DNA of 64,000 nt from an uncultured Oscillospiraceae bacterium (GTDB lineage: Bacteria; Bacillota; Clostridia; Oscillospirales; Oscillospiraceae), in the NCBI GenBank assembly GCA_910588365.1, contig CAJUQS010000087.1:1-64000 (forward strand), in the 5' to 3' direction. Under the pieces are notes generated by a model that did not search any database, was not told the DNA's origin, and was given only the letters and a program-made list of their open reading frames with translations. Positions 1 to 7,972 of the stretch are shown here, in pieces (the first letter of the stretch is position 1; every line of letters starts with the position of its first letter). The position numbers were made by a program, and so were the translations under genes.

Positions 1-714
1 CGCATGACCCGCACCGGCAGGAGCAGTATTTTTTCCGGGCTGGTCTACTGCGCCGACTGCGGCTCCAAGATGCAGTACGGTTCTTCCAACAACGGCGATT
101 TCTCTCAAGACTTCTTCGACTGCTCTCTGCACAAGAAGAACAGGGAGAAATGCGGCGGGCACTTCATCCGGGTGAAGGTTCTGGAACGCATGGTTTTGAA
201 GCATATCCAACTGGTGACGGACTACATTCTGCGGTATGAGGCCCATTTCCGCATGGTCATGGAACAGCAGATGAAGCTGGAGAGCGCGGAGAAATTGCAG
301 GTCATCCGCAAGCAGCTCAGCCGGGACGAAAAGCGCATCACCGAACTGAAACGGCTCTTTATCAGGATTTACGAGGACAACGCCAGCGGGCGCTTGAGTG
401 ATGAACGGTTCGATATGCTGAGCCAGAGCTACGAGGCGGAGCAGAAGCAGTTGGAGGCCGAGGTCATCACCCTGCGGCAGGATATTGAAGTACAGGAACG
501 ACAGAACGAGAATATTGAAAAGTTCATCCAGAAAGCGCACAAGTATGTGGGTATCGAAACGCTTGACCTCTATGCCCTCCGGGAACTGGTGCAGGCCATC
601 TATGTGGAGGCCCCGGACAAGTCCAGCGGCAAGCGCCGTCAGAGCATCCACATCAAGTATGACGGCATGGGCTTTATCCCTCTGGATGAACTGATGAAAA
701 GGGAAACGGCGTAA
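1..714 (+). CDS. Large serine recombinase, C-terminal part (5' end outside window)
   Basis: This is the C-terminal portion of a large serine site-specific recombinase, the enzyme type that integrates and excises conjugative or mobilizable elements and phages. The reading frame is open from base 1, so the catalytic serine domain lies upstream of the window. Visible parts are a zinc-ribbon (CADCG near residue 17 and a later Cys pair ending in CGG), a long charged coiled-coil-like segment at about residues 85-175, and a C-terminal block (ALRELVQAIYV, then IKYDGMGF) of the type annotated as DUF4368 in TnpX-like recombinases. Such genes normally sit at one end of their element, so an attachment site probably lies within a few hundred bases of the stop. 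The rest of the element would lie left of the window. The family is confident; the element type is unknown. Confidence 0.88.
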   Translation, partial: RMTRTGRSSIFSGLVYCADCGSKMQYGSSNNGDFSQDFFDCSLHKKNREKCGGHFIRVKVLERMVLKHIQLVTDYILRYEAHFRMVMEQQMKLESAEKLQVIRKQLSRDEKRITELKRLFIRIYEDNASGRLSDERFDMLSQSYEAEQKQLEAEVITLRQDIEVQERQNENIEKFIQKAHKYVGIETLDLYALRELVQAIYVEAPDKSSGKRRQSIHIKYDGMGFIPLDELMKRETA

Positions 715-778
715 CCGAAGTCACGCCGCCCCTTGAAAACACAAGGTTTTCAGGCTTTTGCCTAATACTGTTTTACGA

Positions 779-811
779 CCACCGCCCATTTTACCGGAGG
801 CGGTGTTTTGT
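779..811 (+). terminator. Terminator after serine recombinase
   Basis: CACCGCC (780-787) pairs with GGCGGTG (799-805) across a short loop and is followed by TTTTG. It lies 65 bases past the recombinase stop and fits a rho-independent terminator for it. The rest of 715-885 holds only a second short palindrome (CCTTGAAAAC...GGTTTTCAGG) and no gene. Confidence 0.6.
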
Positions 812-885
812 GTAAGGCTGACAGCCCATTTCAGGTTATTGTATTTCTTTGTGTCCCTGTTAAAGCCTATTTCTACCTATTTTTA

Positions 886-2274
886 CTACACATGGGACGG
901 CCGGGGAGAAGGCTCCGGCAGGGGGAGCGTCCGCCGGTTCTGCACCCAGTAGGCCGCGATCAGGAAGATCATCATCAGAACCCAGGTGACAGGCTCCGTG
1001 ACACAGGTCCCCAGAAAGCCCAGCCGCGGAATCAGCAGCCACGCGGACAGGATTTTCATGGCAAGCTCAATGCAGCTGGAGATGACCGGCGCGGTTTTCC
1101 GCCCCATGGCCTGCATGGTGGTACGCAGGCAGAGCAGCACCGCCAGGGCCGGGAAAAACGAGAGGTGGAGCCGCAGGCTGAGCACCGCGTTCTGCACGGT
1201 TTCCTCATCCGAGGTCCCTGTGGTGATCCGCACCAGCGCGCCGCCGAAGATCCACGCGGCACAGCAGGCAAATATCCCCCACAGCAGCTCCAGCCCGATC
1301 ACCTTCTTCAGCGCCTCTCTGATGCGCTCCAGCTTTTTCGCGCCCCAGTTCTGCCCCACAAAGGTGGAGTTGGCGGTGGCAATGGTCCCCAAGGGCTGCA
1401 TCATGATGCTCATGAGGCGCCGGGAGGCGGTGTGGGCGGTGATATACGCCTCTCCCAGCAGGTTGTTTGCCCGCTGGAAGATGGTTGAGCCCAGATCCAC
1501 CACGCAGAGCATCAGCGCCATAGCGAAGCCGGTGGAGAGCAGGTCGGGCAGCAGGGGGCCGATCTGCCGGAAGTGCTCCCTGCGGGGGAGGTACTCCCGA
1601 TAGCACCGGAAGGTGTAGAGTCCGCAGAGGAGGGCGGAGATGCTCTGGGCAATGACGGTGGCGGCAGCGGCCCCCGCGAGCCCCAGACGGCATCCCATAA
1701 CCAGGGCAAGGTCCAGCCCAATATTGACAAAGCAGGAAACAATCAGGAAATAGAGGGGCGACCGGCTGTTCCCAAGCGCCCGGAGAATGGCAGAAAACAT
1801 ATTGTAGCAGACCGTGGACAGCATTCCGCCGCACAGAATGGCGATGTAGGTAAACGCCTGGGAGAAGATCGCCTCCGGCGTGTTCATGTACCCCAGCAGC
1901 GGCCGGAGGAAGAGCAGGGAGAGCCCGGTCACCGCGGCGGTCACCGCCATGTTCAGCACCATCATTCCCGCGATGGACCGCCGGAGCCCCTCCTGGTCAT
2001 GGGCGCCGAAATGCCTGGTCACCACAATGCCGTACCCGCTGTTCATGCCGATGGCGAGGTTCACCAGCAGGTTGTAGAGGGAAGATGTTGCGCCCACGGC
2101 GGCGATGGCGGAGTCCCCCAGGCTGTGGCCCACCACCATCGTATCCACCATGGTATAGAACTGCTGAAAGATATTTCCGATAAACAGGGGGACCGCAAAG
2201 GCCAGAATCAGGCGGATGGAGTCCCCCTCTGTCATATCCCGAACCCGCATGGCGGGCTTTTCTGCTGTGTTCAA
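886..2274 (-). CDS. MATE family efflux transporter
   Basis: This is a 462-residue, highly hydrophobic protein with about twelve predicted membrane segments in two six-helix halves. It is typical of the multidrug and toxin extrusion (MATE/DinF) family, which exports organic cations or drugs by antiport with Na+ or H+. The early segment around residues 25-50 (PLFIGNIFQQFYTMVDT) is a classic MATE signature, and a similar block recurs at the start of the second half. The start chosen is a TTG at 2274, because AAGGAGG lies nine bases upstream; an ATG eight codons further in has no comparable site. The gene is divergent from the AraC regulator at 2534, the natural candidate controller. The substrate cannot be inferred. 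Confidence 0.93.
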   Translation of the reverse strand: MNTAEKPAMRVRDMTEGDSIRLILAFAVPLFIGNIFQQFYTMVDTMVVGHSLGDSAIAAVGATSSLYNLLVNLAIGMNSGYGIVVTRHFGAHDQEGLRRSIAGMMVLNMAVTAAVTGLSLLFLRPLLGYMNTPEAIFSQAFTYIAILCGGMLSTVCYNMFSAILRALGNSRSPLYFLIVSCFVNIGLDLALVMGCRLGLAGAAAATVIAQSISALLCGLYTFRCYREYLPRREHFRQIGPLLPDLLSTGFAMALMLCVVDLGSTIFQRANNLLGEAYITAHTASRRLMSIMMQPLGTIATANSTFVGQNWGAKKLERIREALKKVIGLELLWGIFACCAAWIFGGALVRITTGTSDEETVQNAVLSLRLHLSFFPALAVLLCLRTTMQAMGRKTAPVISSCIELAMKILSAWLLIPRLGFLGTCVTEPVTWVLMMIFLIAAYWVQNRRTLPLPEPSPRPSHV

Positions 2275-2533
2275 GGTTTGATGCCTCCTTAAAACCTGTA
2301 TTCACAACCGCTGAACACTGTCTGGCCAGTCTTTTTCCAGCCATACTGCATCGCTTTCCCTTGTCTGGCAGGAAAAGTCCTCGTCCATCCGGCATCCCGC
2401 AGTTATGAATACAGATTCTTATTTACAATACGGCCATAGGCCGGATGATTTCGCATTATATGGAAAAGCGGAAAAAAAGTATTTCATTTTCGTTGGATTG
2501 GTTGTATAATTATTTTATAAAAGAGGTGGAGCA
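2275..2533. promoter_or_regulatory. Divergent MATE/AraC intergenic region
   Basis: The 259-base gap carries both promoters. On the plus strand a TATAAT at 2505-2510 sits just upstream of the AraC ribosome binding site (AGAGGTGGA, 2522-2530); its -35 is weak, which would fit activator dependence. A palindrome (GGCCATAGGCC) lies near 2432-2442. No ORF was recognised here. Confidence 0.4.
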
Positions 2534-3271
2534 ATGGCGGAAAAGGCAGTGAGCGAAAAGGCGCTCCAATACATGGAGCTCCTCAACCGGGAGACCGGAA
2601 ACCGGCACCACACAGACACCGAGGACATGCGGCAGTACGAGCTGCTGCGGGCCGGGGACCCGGGGGCGGTGGACGAGGCGGTTCGGATGTTCTCCTCGAG
2701 TCTGCCGGGGCACGTCTCGGACGACCCGGTGCGCAATGACAAGTATCTCTTCGTGGCCAGCGTCACTCTGGCCTGCCGCGCGGCCATCGCGGGCGGGATG
2801 GAGGCGGAGCGGGCCTACAACATCAGCGATCTGTACATCCTGAAGATGGACCAGCTGGATCGCGTGGAGGAGATCCGGGCGCTCCACGGGGAGATGTTCG
2901 CGTTCTACACGGCGGAGGTGGCAAAGCTGGACAAGAAGGCCGTCTACGCCAAGCCCGTTGTCCTCTGCCTCGACTACATCTATGAGCACCTCCACGAACC
3001 CATCCGCGTCAGCTCCCTGGCGGAGTTCGCCGGGCTGAACCCCAGCTACCTGTCCACGCTGTTCAAAAAGGAGACAGGCGTCTCCATATCGGCGTACGTC
3101 CTCTCCAAGCGGATGGAGGCGGCGAAAAATATGCTGAAATTTTCGCCGTACAACTATGCGGAGATCGCCGCCATGCTGGCCTTCAGCTCCCAGAGCCACT
3201 TTACCCGGGTGTTCAAGGTGCAGACCGGCTATACGCCCAAGGCCTATCGGAACCGCTTCTACCGAAGATAG
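2534..3271 (+). CDS. AraC family transcriptional regulator
   Basis: This 245-residue regulator has two helix-turn-helix motifs of the AraC/XylS type in its last ~100 residues. The first recognition region includes SSLAEFAGLNPSYLSTLFKKETG and the second AEIAAMLAFSSQSHFTRVFK, ending in the usual GYTPKAYR motif. The N-terminal ~140 residues are mostly alpha-helical and acidic and do not match the cupin sensor of sugar-type members, so the ligand is unknown. ATG at 2534 is preceded by AGAGGTGGA. The gene is divergent from the MATE exporter, so it most likely controls that exporter and possibly itself. A strong hairpin terminator follows three bases after the stop, making it a single-gene unit. 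Confidence 0.92.
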   Translation: MAEKAVSEKALQYMELLNRETGNRHHTDTEDMRQYELLRAGDPGAVDEAVRMFSSSLPGHVSDDPVRNDKYLFVASVTLACRAAIAGGMEAERAYNISDLYILKMDQLDRVEEIRALHGEMFAFYTAEVAKLDKKAVYAKPVVLCLDYIYEHLHEPIRVSSLAEFAGLNPSYLSTLFKKETGVSISAYVLSKRMEAAKNMLKFSPYNYAEIAAMLAFSSQSHFTRVFKVQTGYTPKAYRNRFYRR

Positions 3272-3273
3272 AG

Positions 3274-3312
3274 ACACGCCCCATGCCGGCACAAAACCGG
3301 CATGGGGCGTGT
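3274..3312 (+). terminator. Strong hairpin after AraC gene
   Basis: A perfect 16-bp inverted repeat (3274-3289 with 3297-3312, arms starting ACACGCCCC) with a 7-base loop directly follows the AraC stop. There is no clear T-tract, but its position and strength fit a transcript end. It may also serve the convergent XRE gene. Confidence 0.65.
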
Positions 3313-3361
3313 GTCGCCGGGCCGCTTCCGCTGCGCGGCAAGGCAGGGGCCGCTTCTCCGG

Positions 3362-3565
3362 TCAGGATGGCTCCTCCTCCCAAAACAGGTCGTCCAGCGT
3401 CTTGTCCAGAACCCGGCAGATGGCGATGCACAGCCGGATGGTGGGGTTGTAGTCCCCCTGCTCAATGGCGTTGATGGTCTGGCGGGAGGCCCCCACCAGC
3501 TCCGCCAGGGCCTGCTGGCTGAGCCCCTTGGCCGCCCGGGCGGCGCGGAGGCGGAGATTTTTCAT
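3362..3565 (-). CDS. Small XRE-family HTH regulator (67 aa)
   Basis: This 67-residue protein consists almost entirely of a Cro/C1-type helix-turn-helix: LSQQALAELVGASRQTINAIEQGDYNP followed by the helix with RVLDKTLDDLF. It is of the small type often annotated as YgzD/Xre-like in Firmicutes. The ATG at 3565 overlaps the stop of the upstream membrane protein gene as ATGA, so the two are translationally coupled. Such pairs of a small XRE protein with a small membrane protein usually form one autoregulated unit; here the promoter at 4132-4160 would drive both. Confidence 0.9.
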   Translation of the reverse strand: MKNLRLRAARAAKGLSQQALAELVGASRQTINAIEQGDYNPTIRLCIAICRVLDKTLDDLFWEEEPS

Positions 3566-4107
3566 ACCCCACCGTCCTCGTTTTTCATTCGCTTCCGGCG
3601 GCGTTCGTCGAACAGCGCCAGGGCCAGCAGAACCACGATATCCGCCCAGAGGAACACGTAGGCCACCCGCCATACGCCGCCCTTGCTCCAGAACATGCTC
3701 TGCCAGACAATCAGGGAGGTGACCCACACTGTTCCGCCCAGGGCGGGCCGCCCATCTTTCCAACTGCTCCACGCATCCCGGAAGATGCACTCCGCCGTCC
3801 AGATCAGGTGTGCCATGAGCAGTCCCATGAGCACCATGGGCGACACCTCATCCGTCCAGGCCCGGCCGCCCCGCACATCCAGCGCCGCCCAGACAATGAG
3901 ATACACCACCAGGGCGCACAGCGCGTGGACGCCGGCCTTCGCCTGGGCAATCCGCTGCCGCTCGTCAAAGCGGCCGCGTCCCTTCTCCTCGTCCTTCTGG
4001 GCCTCCGTCCAGCACTCGTGGATAGATGCCGTGATAGGCCACAGCCCGCAGGCCACGGCCAGCACCACAAAGAACAGGAAGACCGCCAGTTCCAGATTTT
4101 CTTTCAT
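3562..4107 (-). CDS. Conserved four-helix membrane protein
   Basis: This is an approximately 181-residue protein with four predicted membrane segments (about residues 5-25, 58-78, 90-108 and 140-165) joined by charged loops. The N-terminal segment is followed by a Lys/Glu/Arg-rich cytosolic loop (around QKDEEKGRGRFDERQR). No enzymatic motif is visible and the family was not recognised. An ATG two codons upstream (4113) sits only three bases after AGGAGG, so the start at 4107, nine bases after it, is preferred. The gene overlaps the downstream XRE regulator by ATGA. By analogy with other membrane-protein/XRE pairs it may be regulated by its partner. Confidence 0.75.
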   Translation of the reverse strand: MKENLELAVFLFFVVLAVACGLWPITASIHECWTEAQKDEEKGRGRFDERQRIAQAKAGVHALCALVVYLIVWAALDVRGGRAWTDEVSPMVLMGLLMAHLIWTAECIFRDAWSSWKDGRPALGGTVWVTSLIVWQSMFWSKGGVWRVAYVFLWADIVVLLALALFDERRRKRMKNEDGGV

Positions 4108-4131
4108 TTTCATCAGCCTCCTTCTGTCTGT

Positions 4132-4160
4132 ACTGTATCATATATCAATCTATTTGTCAA
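4132..4160 (-). promoter_or_regulatory. Sigma-A promoter for membrane protein/XRE operon
   Basis: On the minus strand a perfect -35 TTGACA (4160-4155) and a -10 TACAGT (4137-4132) are separated by exactly 17 bases, about 25 bases upstream of the start codon of the membrane protein gene. Confidence 0.75.
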
Positions 4161-4184
4161 TTATATTTTACATATCATTCAAAA

Positions 4185-4215
4185 GAACACGCCGGATGCT
4201 CCACCCGGCGTGTTC
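4185..4215 (-). terminator. Hairpin downstream of the coaE/M18 genes
   Basis: A perfect 11-bp stem (GAACACGCCGG at 4185-4195 with its complement at 4205-4215) has a nine-base loop. On the minus strand it is followed by CTTTTG. It lies downstream of the M18 aminopeptidase and is the likely end of that transcript. Confidence 0.55.
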
Positions 4216-4273
4216 CTCCGCATCTTGGCACCATCTCTGTTACCGCAGGAGCGGCAGACAGAATATTCCATAA

Positions 4274-4336
4274 GCAAAACGGAGTTTTGCGCAAAAATTC
4301 TTTTTTGGTTCTTTTTTTCTTTTAAGAAAAAAGAAC
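4274..4336. repeat. Two-stem intergenic element (copy A1)
   Basis: Stem 1 is GCAAAAC (4274-4280) with GTTTTGC (4284-4290). After a GCAAAAATTC-type linker, stem 2 pairs GTTCTTTTTT (4308-4317) with AAAAAAGAAC (4327-4336). The element abuts the M18 stop codon. It is one of a dispersed family in this window (see A2-A11). Confidence 0.75.
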
Positions 4337-5722
4337 TTAGTTCATATACACAGCCTTGCAGGCCTTGTAGGTCATATAGCAGTCCAGCTTGGAGACCACC
4401 TCGAAGGGGGCGTGCATGCTCAGCACCGGCACGCCGGCGTCCAGGGTGTCAATGTTCCGCTTGGCCATGAAGCCAGCCACGGTGCCGCCGCCGCCGGCGT
4501 CGATCTTGCCCATCTCGGCCATCTGCCAGATGACGCCGTCCGCGTCAAAGATCCGGCGGGCGTAGGCCACCACCTCGGCGGAGGCGTCGGAGGCGCCGCT
4601 CTTGCCCCGGCTGCCGGTGTATTTGCACAGACCCACGCCGTAGTTGAGGCGGGAGGCGTTGTTCTTCTCAAACACGTCGGCGAAGTTGGGATCAAAGGCC
4701 GCCGTCACGTCGGTGGACAGGCAGAAGCTCTTCTCCAGGCACACCCGCACGGGCACATTCTGCACCGCGCACAGATCCTCCATAAAGGTATCAAAGGCGG
4801 CGGTCTGCATACCGGACACGCCGGTGGAGCCAACCTCCTCCTTGTCCGCCAGGATGCACACGGAGGTCTTGGCGGGGATCTGCTCCAGATCCAGCATGGC
4901 CTTCAGCGCCGCGTAGCTGCACACCCGGTCGTCGTGGCCGTAGGAGCCGATCATGCTGGCGTCCAGGCCGATGTCCGTGGCATTCGCGGCCGGCACGGCC
5001 GAGAGCTCGGCGGAGATGAAGTCGTCCTCCACAAAGCCGTACTTCTCGTAAAGCCGCTTCATGACCGCCAGCTTCACCCGGTCCTTCTCCTCGCCCTCGA
5101 TGGGCTCGCTGCCCACCAGCAGGTTCAGCTGCTCGCCGGTGATGCCCTCGGCCAGGGTCTTCTTGTTCTGCTCCGCGCCCAGGTGGGGCAGCAGGTCGCT
5201 GATGACCAGCTTGGGCTCATTGCCCTCTCCGATGGTCACGGGAACGGTCCGGCCGTCCTTGAGCGCCACCACGCCGTGGAGCTCAAGGGGGATGGTCACC
5301 CACTGGTACTTGCGTACGCCGCCGTAGTAGTGGGTCTTGAGGTAGGCCAGCTCGCTGTCCTCATAGAGAGGGGTGGGCTTCAGATCCAGACGGGGGCTGT
5401 CGATGTGGGAGGCGGTAATCTGCACACCCTCCGCCAGGCTCTTCTGGCCGATCACGGCCAGCAGCAGCATCTTCTCACGGTTATTCAGGTAGATCTTGTC
5501 CCCGGCCTTCAGCGCCATGCCGCGCACGTAGGGCTGGAAGCCCTTCGCCTGGGCCAGGCGGATGCCCTCCGCCACGCACTCACGCTCCGTCTTGCCCGCG
5601 TCCAGGTACGCCTTGTACTCCTCGCAGTAGGCGTTCATGGCTCCACGCTCCGCGGCGGGCATCCGGTCATAGCCGTTCTTCTTCCCGGACAGGAGTGTCT
5701 CCTTCAGCTCTTTCAGTTCCAT
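4337..5722 (-). CDS. M18 family aminopeptidase (own internal start)
   Basis: This 461-residue zinc aminopeptidase of the M18 family (aminopeptidase I) releases N-terminal residues from cytosolic peptides. Visible metal-binding and catalytic motifs are SHIDSPRL (His and Asp ligands), the general-base Glu pair in DKEEVGSTG, the GHDDRVCSYA block and the C-terminal His in MHAPFE. The length equals the usual family length, so the protein is complete by itself. GGAGGAG lies a few bases before ATG 5722, inside the end of the dephospho-CoA kinase frame, which strongly supports independent initiation. It is the last gene of the Sua5-coaE-M18 unit. A two-stem repeat directly follows the stop. Confidence 0.9.
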   Translation of the reverse strand: MELKELKETLLSGKKNGYDRMPAAERGAMNAYCEEYKAYLDAGKTERECVAEGIRLAQAKGFQPYVRGMALKAGDKIYLNNREKMLLLAVIGQKSLAEGVQITASHIDSPRLDLKPTPLYEDSELAYLKTHYYGGVRKYQWVTIPLELHGVVALKDGRTVPVTIGEGNEPKLVISDLLPHLGAEQNKKTLAEGITGEQLNLLVGSEPIEGEEKDRVKLAVMKRLYEKYGFVEDDFISAELSAVPAANATDIGLDASMIGSYGHDDRVCSYAALKAMLDLEQIPAKTSVCILADKEEVGSTGVSGMQTAAFDTFMEDLCAVQNVPVRVCLEKSFCLSTDVTAAFDPNFADVFEKNNASRLNYGVGLCKYTGSRGKSGASDASAEVVAYARRIFDADGVIWQMAEMGKIDAGGGGTVAGFMAKRNIDTLDAGVPVLSMHAPFEVVSKLDCYMTYKACKAVYMN

Positions 5723-6328
5723 TGCGTTGTTCTCCTCCATTCTATTGATTAAGAGATCCTTGAACAGATCTCCCATCTGCCTCTTAAAGACCTCGCGGTC
5801 CTCCCCCCGGTTCTCCACCAGGAGGGTGCAGTGCTCCCGGTAATAGCTCTCCGGCTTCTGGGCGGCAATCCGCGCCCGGGCCTGCTCCACGCTGAGGCCG
5901 TCCCGGGCCATGATCCGCCCCAGGCGGACCTCGCTGGCCGCCGTCACTGCTACCGTCAGATCGCACAGTTCTCCTAATCCTGATTCTACCAGATTGACCG
6001 CGTCAATAGCAAGTCCTTTTTGTGAACATTTTTGAATTTTTTGTTCCACAGCGGCGCACATCACCGGATAGACGATGGCGTTGAGCCGGTCCAGCTCCCG
6101 CCGGTCGCCGAAAACCCGCTTCGCCAGCGCCCTGCGGTCCAGATCTCCGTCTGGCAGGAACACCGCCCCGAAGGCCTCCGTCAGGGCCCGCCGCAGATCA
6201 TCGTCCTCCCGCAGCCGCCGGTAGTACAGCGCGTCGCAGTCCACGATCTCGAACCCCAGCTCCGCCAGGGCGGTCAGGGCCGTCGTCTTCCCTGCCCCGG
6301 TAGGGCCGGTGATGCCGATGATGGTCAT
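4337..6328 (-). CDS. coaE: Dephospho-CoA kinase reading frame fused in frame to M18 aminopeptidase
   Basis: The first ~200 codons encode a dephospho-CoA kinase, the last enzyme of coenzyme A synthesis (dephospho-CoA + ATP to CoA + ADP). It shows a P-loop GPTGAGKTT near residue 8, the DCDAL motif near residue 37, and a lid/helix region. ATG at 6328 overlaps the upstream Sua5 stop as ATGA. The unusual point is that no stop codon ends the kinase: the frame passes straight into the M18 aminopeptidase ATG at 5722, giving a continuous 663-codon frame. A strong internal ribosome site suggests that separate aminopeptidase is also made. Normal CoaE is about 200 residues, so the kinase domain is complete. 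Whether a fusion protein accumulates, or the stop was lost recently or by a base error, cannot be told. Confidence 0.82.
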   Translation of the reverse strand: MTIIGITGPTGAGKTTALTALAELGFEIVDCDALYYRRLREDDDLRRALTEAFGAVFLPDGDLDRRALAKRVFGDRRELDRLNAIVYPVMCAAVEQKIQKCSQKGLAIDAVNLVESGLGELCDLTVAVTAASEVRLGRIMARDGLSVEQARARIAAQKPESYYREHCTLLVENRGEDREVFKRQMGDLFKDLLINRMEENNAMELKELKETLLSGKKNGYDRMPAAERGAMNAYCEEYKAYLDAGKTERECVAEGIRLAQAKGFQPYVRGMALKAGDKIYLNNREKMLLLAVIGQKSLAEGVQITASHIDSPRLDLKPTPLYEDSELAYLKTHYYGGVRKYQWVTIPLELHGVVALKDGRTVPVTIGEGNEPKLVISDLLPHLGAEQNKKTLAEGITGEQLNLLVGSEPIEGEEKDRVKLAVMKRLYEKYGFVEDDFISAELSAVPAANATDIGLDASMIGSYGHDDRVCSYAALKAMLDLEQIPAKTSVCILADKEEVGSTGVSGMQTAAFDTFMEDLCAVQNVPVRVCLEKSFCLSTDVTAAFDPNFADVFEKNNASRLNYGVGLCKYTGSRGKSGASDASAEVVAYARRIFDADGVIWQMAEMGKIDAGGGGTVAGFMAKRNIDTLDAGVPVLSMHAPFEVVSKLDCYMTYKACKAVYMN

Positions 6329-7353
6329 CCCTTCCCCTCCCCCAGGCCGACGATCTGGAAGCCGGCGGCCTTCTTCAGCCGGTTGGCCACCGCCAGCCCC
6401 AGTCCGCCCTCCCCGGGGCACTGGGCGAAGATGGCCTCCACGCCAGTGCCGTCGAAGAAGCGCAGGGCGTCAAAGACCCGCCGGGCCTGCTCCCCCTGGT
6501 CCCTGCTGGAGCCCATAGAGCGCACCACGCAGCCGGGGAACTGATCCCGGTACTCCTCAAAGCAGATCACCCCGGTATGCTCCCCCAGGTGCCGGCGGAT
6601 ATACCCGGCCGTCCGCCGGGCCTCCCCGGTGACGACGGTGACGGGGGCCCGGGGGGCGTAGTGGCGGTACTTCATCCCCGGGGCCCGGGGCTTCTCCCCG
6701 GCGGCCAAGGGGGCGGTCACCGCCTTGTCCACGGCCACCTCCCCCAGCACCTCCTCCAGGCTCTCCAGGGGCAGTCCACCGGGCCGCAGCAGCCTGGGAA
6801 TGGATGTGGTCAGATCCACGATGGTGGACTCCACCCCCACGCCGCAGGGGCCGCCGTCCACGATTGCGTCGATCCGCCCGTCCATGTCCTCCGCCATATG
6901 GGCGGCACAGGTGGGGCTGGGACGTCCGGACAGGTTTCCGCTGGGCGCGGCCACGGGCACCCCCGCCGCGCGGATGATGGCCAGGGTGACCGGGTGGTCC
7001 GGGCATCGGACCCCCACGGTGTCCAGCCCGGCGGTGACGGCGTTGGGCACGTTCTCCCGCCGCCGGAGGATCATGGTCAGGGGCCCGGGCCAGAATTTCT
7101 CCGCCAGGGTGTAGGCCGCCGGAGGGATGTTGCGGCAGTACCGCTCCAGCCATGTCTCATCCGGTATGTGGAGAATGAGGGGGTTGTCCTGGGGCCGCCC
7201 CTTGGCCTCGAAAATACGGCGGACCGCGTCCGGGTTCAGGCCGCTGGCACCCAGGCCGTAGACGGTTTCCGTGGGGATACCCACCAGGCCGCCCTCCCGG
7301 AGGATGGCGGCGGCCGTCTCAATATCCTTTTCTGTCAGATGCTGCGTCTTCAT
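6325..7353 (-). CDS. L-threonylcarbamoyladenylate synthase, Sua5 type
   Basis: This is a 342-residue Sua5/YwlC protein that makes threonylcarbamoyl-AMP from threonine, bicarbonate and ATP, the precursor for t6A37 modification of ANN-decoding tRNAs. The N-terminal YrdC domain (about 1-205) shows the KGRPQDNPL motif, the LTMILRR block and the SANLSG-equivalent APSGNLSGRPSPT. The C-terminal Sua5 domain begins after the APGMKYRHYAP motif near residue 228. It is therefore the long two-domain form rather than short TsaC. ATG 7353 follows AAAGG. It overlaps coaE by ATGA, so the two are co-translated. Confidence 0.94.
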   Translation of the reverse strand: MKTQHLTEKDIETAAAILREGGLVGIPTETVYGLGASGLNPDAVRRIFEAKGRPQDNPLILHIPDETWLERYCRNIPPAAYTLAEKFWPGPLTMILRRRENVPNAVTAGLDTVGVRCPDHPVTLAIIRAAGVPVAAPSGNLSGRPSPTCAAHMAEDMDGRIDAIVDGGPCGVGVESTIVDLTTSIPRLLRPGGLPLESLEEVLGEVAVDKAVTAPLAAGEKPRAPGMKYRHYAPRAPVTVVTGEARRTAGYIRRHLGEHTGVICFEEYRDQFPGCVVRSMGSSRDQGEQARRVFDALRFFDGTGVEAIFAQCPGEGGLGLAVANRLKKAAGFQIVGLGEGKG

Positions 7354-7403
7354 GGAAATGCCTTTCTGATCGTTACCATTGGGGCTTCCAGCCCCACACC
7401 CCA

Positions 7404-7433
7404 GGTACCTTTTCCCCCGCAGGAAAAGGTACC
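7404..7433. repeat. Palindromic hairpin, family B (copy B1)
   Basis: GGTACCTTTTCC (7404-7415) pairs perfectly with GGAAAAGGTACC (7422-7433). The same design (GGT-A-C-poly-T / poly-A-G-T-ACC with a GC-rich tail) recurs at 7831, 12440, 24307 and 25448. The stretch 7354-7972 holds no convincing gene; it consists of this hairpin, short GC palindromes, and the repeat modules listed next. Confidence 0.6.
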
Positions 7434-7737
7434 AAAAGTGCGCCGGGGGAGGGCCCCCGGTCCCCCGGCATCGCCCTCCGGGCGATACTCCATTCTTTGT
7501 TTAGTTGCCCTTTGCTGTAGCTGGGCTGATTCTACCGATGGTGCTTACCCTTCGTCTGCCGGACTTCTGCGTCTACCCGCGGGTCCTAACGATAGGCGAA
7601 GCAGCGGGGGAGTGCGGCGCAAGTTTACTGCGCAGCGATTCGGAGGATCCCCTTTGCAGGCTCTGTCCCTTTAAGAGGCCGGCAGGCGGAGTTGGTTGAC
7701 CGCCAGACCACTAGATCAGAACCCCGAAGGAAACTTT

Positions 7738-7955
7738 CGTTCACGGGGCACCGCAATTCTTCGCTTGCAGGTGTGTCCGAAAAACCCCCGGTTATTTTGG
7801 GGGACCGGGGGATACCCCCGGCGCATTTTTGGTTGCTTTTTGTGCGTACAAAAAGTAACCGCGGGGTGTGGGGGCGCGAAGCCCCCACTTGTCTCGCGTC
7901 ATTCGGCAGAGCCGAACGACCGCTCGGGCGGTGCAAGCACCGCCTTGGACCGCGT
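7738..7955. repeat. Composite GC-rich palindromic repeat (families B and C)
   Basis: From left to right it contains an 18-base segment (7738-7755) whose exact complement lies at 24414-24431; a family-B hairpin (7831-7860) followed by GCGGGGTGTGGGG; a family-C hairpin with GTCATTCGGC (7898-7907) pairing with GCCGAACGAC (7911-7920); and a GGTGCAAGCACC hairpin. The 28 bases 7892-7919 recur exactly, inverted, near 24569-24596. No coding potential was recognised. This is a dispersed non-coding repeat, not a gene. Confidence 0.7.
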
Positions 7956-7972
7956 AGGCCCCACCCGTCTTA

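Noticed and set aside
4274..4336. Two-stem repeats as simple terminators
   Set aside because: They occur in both orientations relative to transcription, often sit next to ribosome sites of downstream genes, and have a second conserved stem without a T-tract; termination may be a side effect but does not explain the family.
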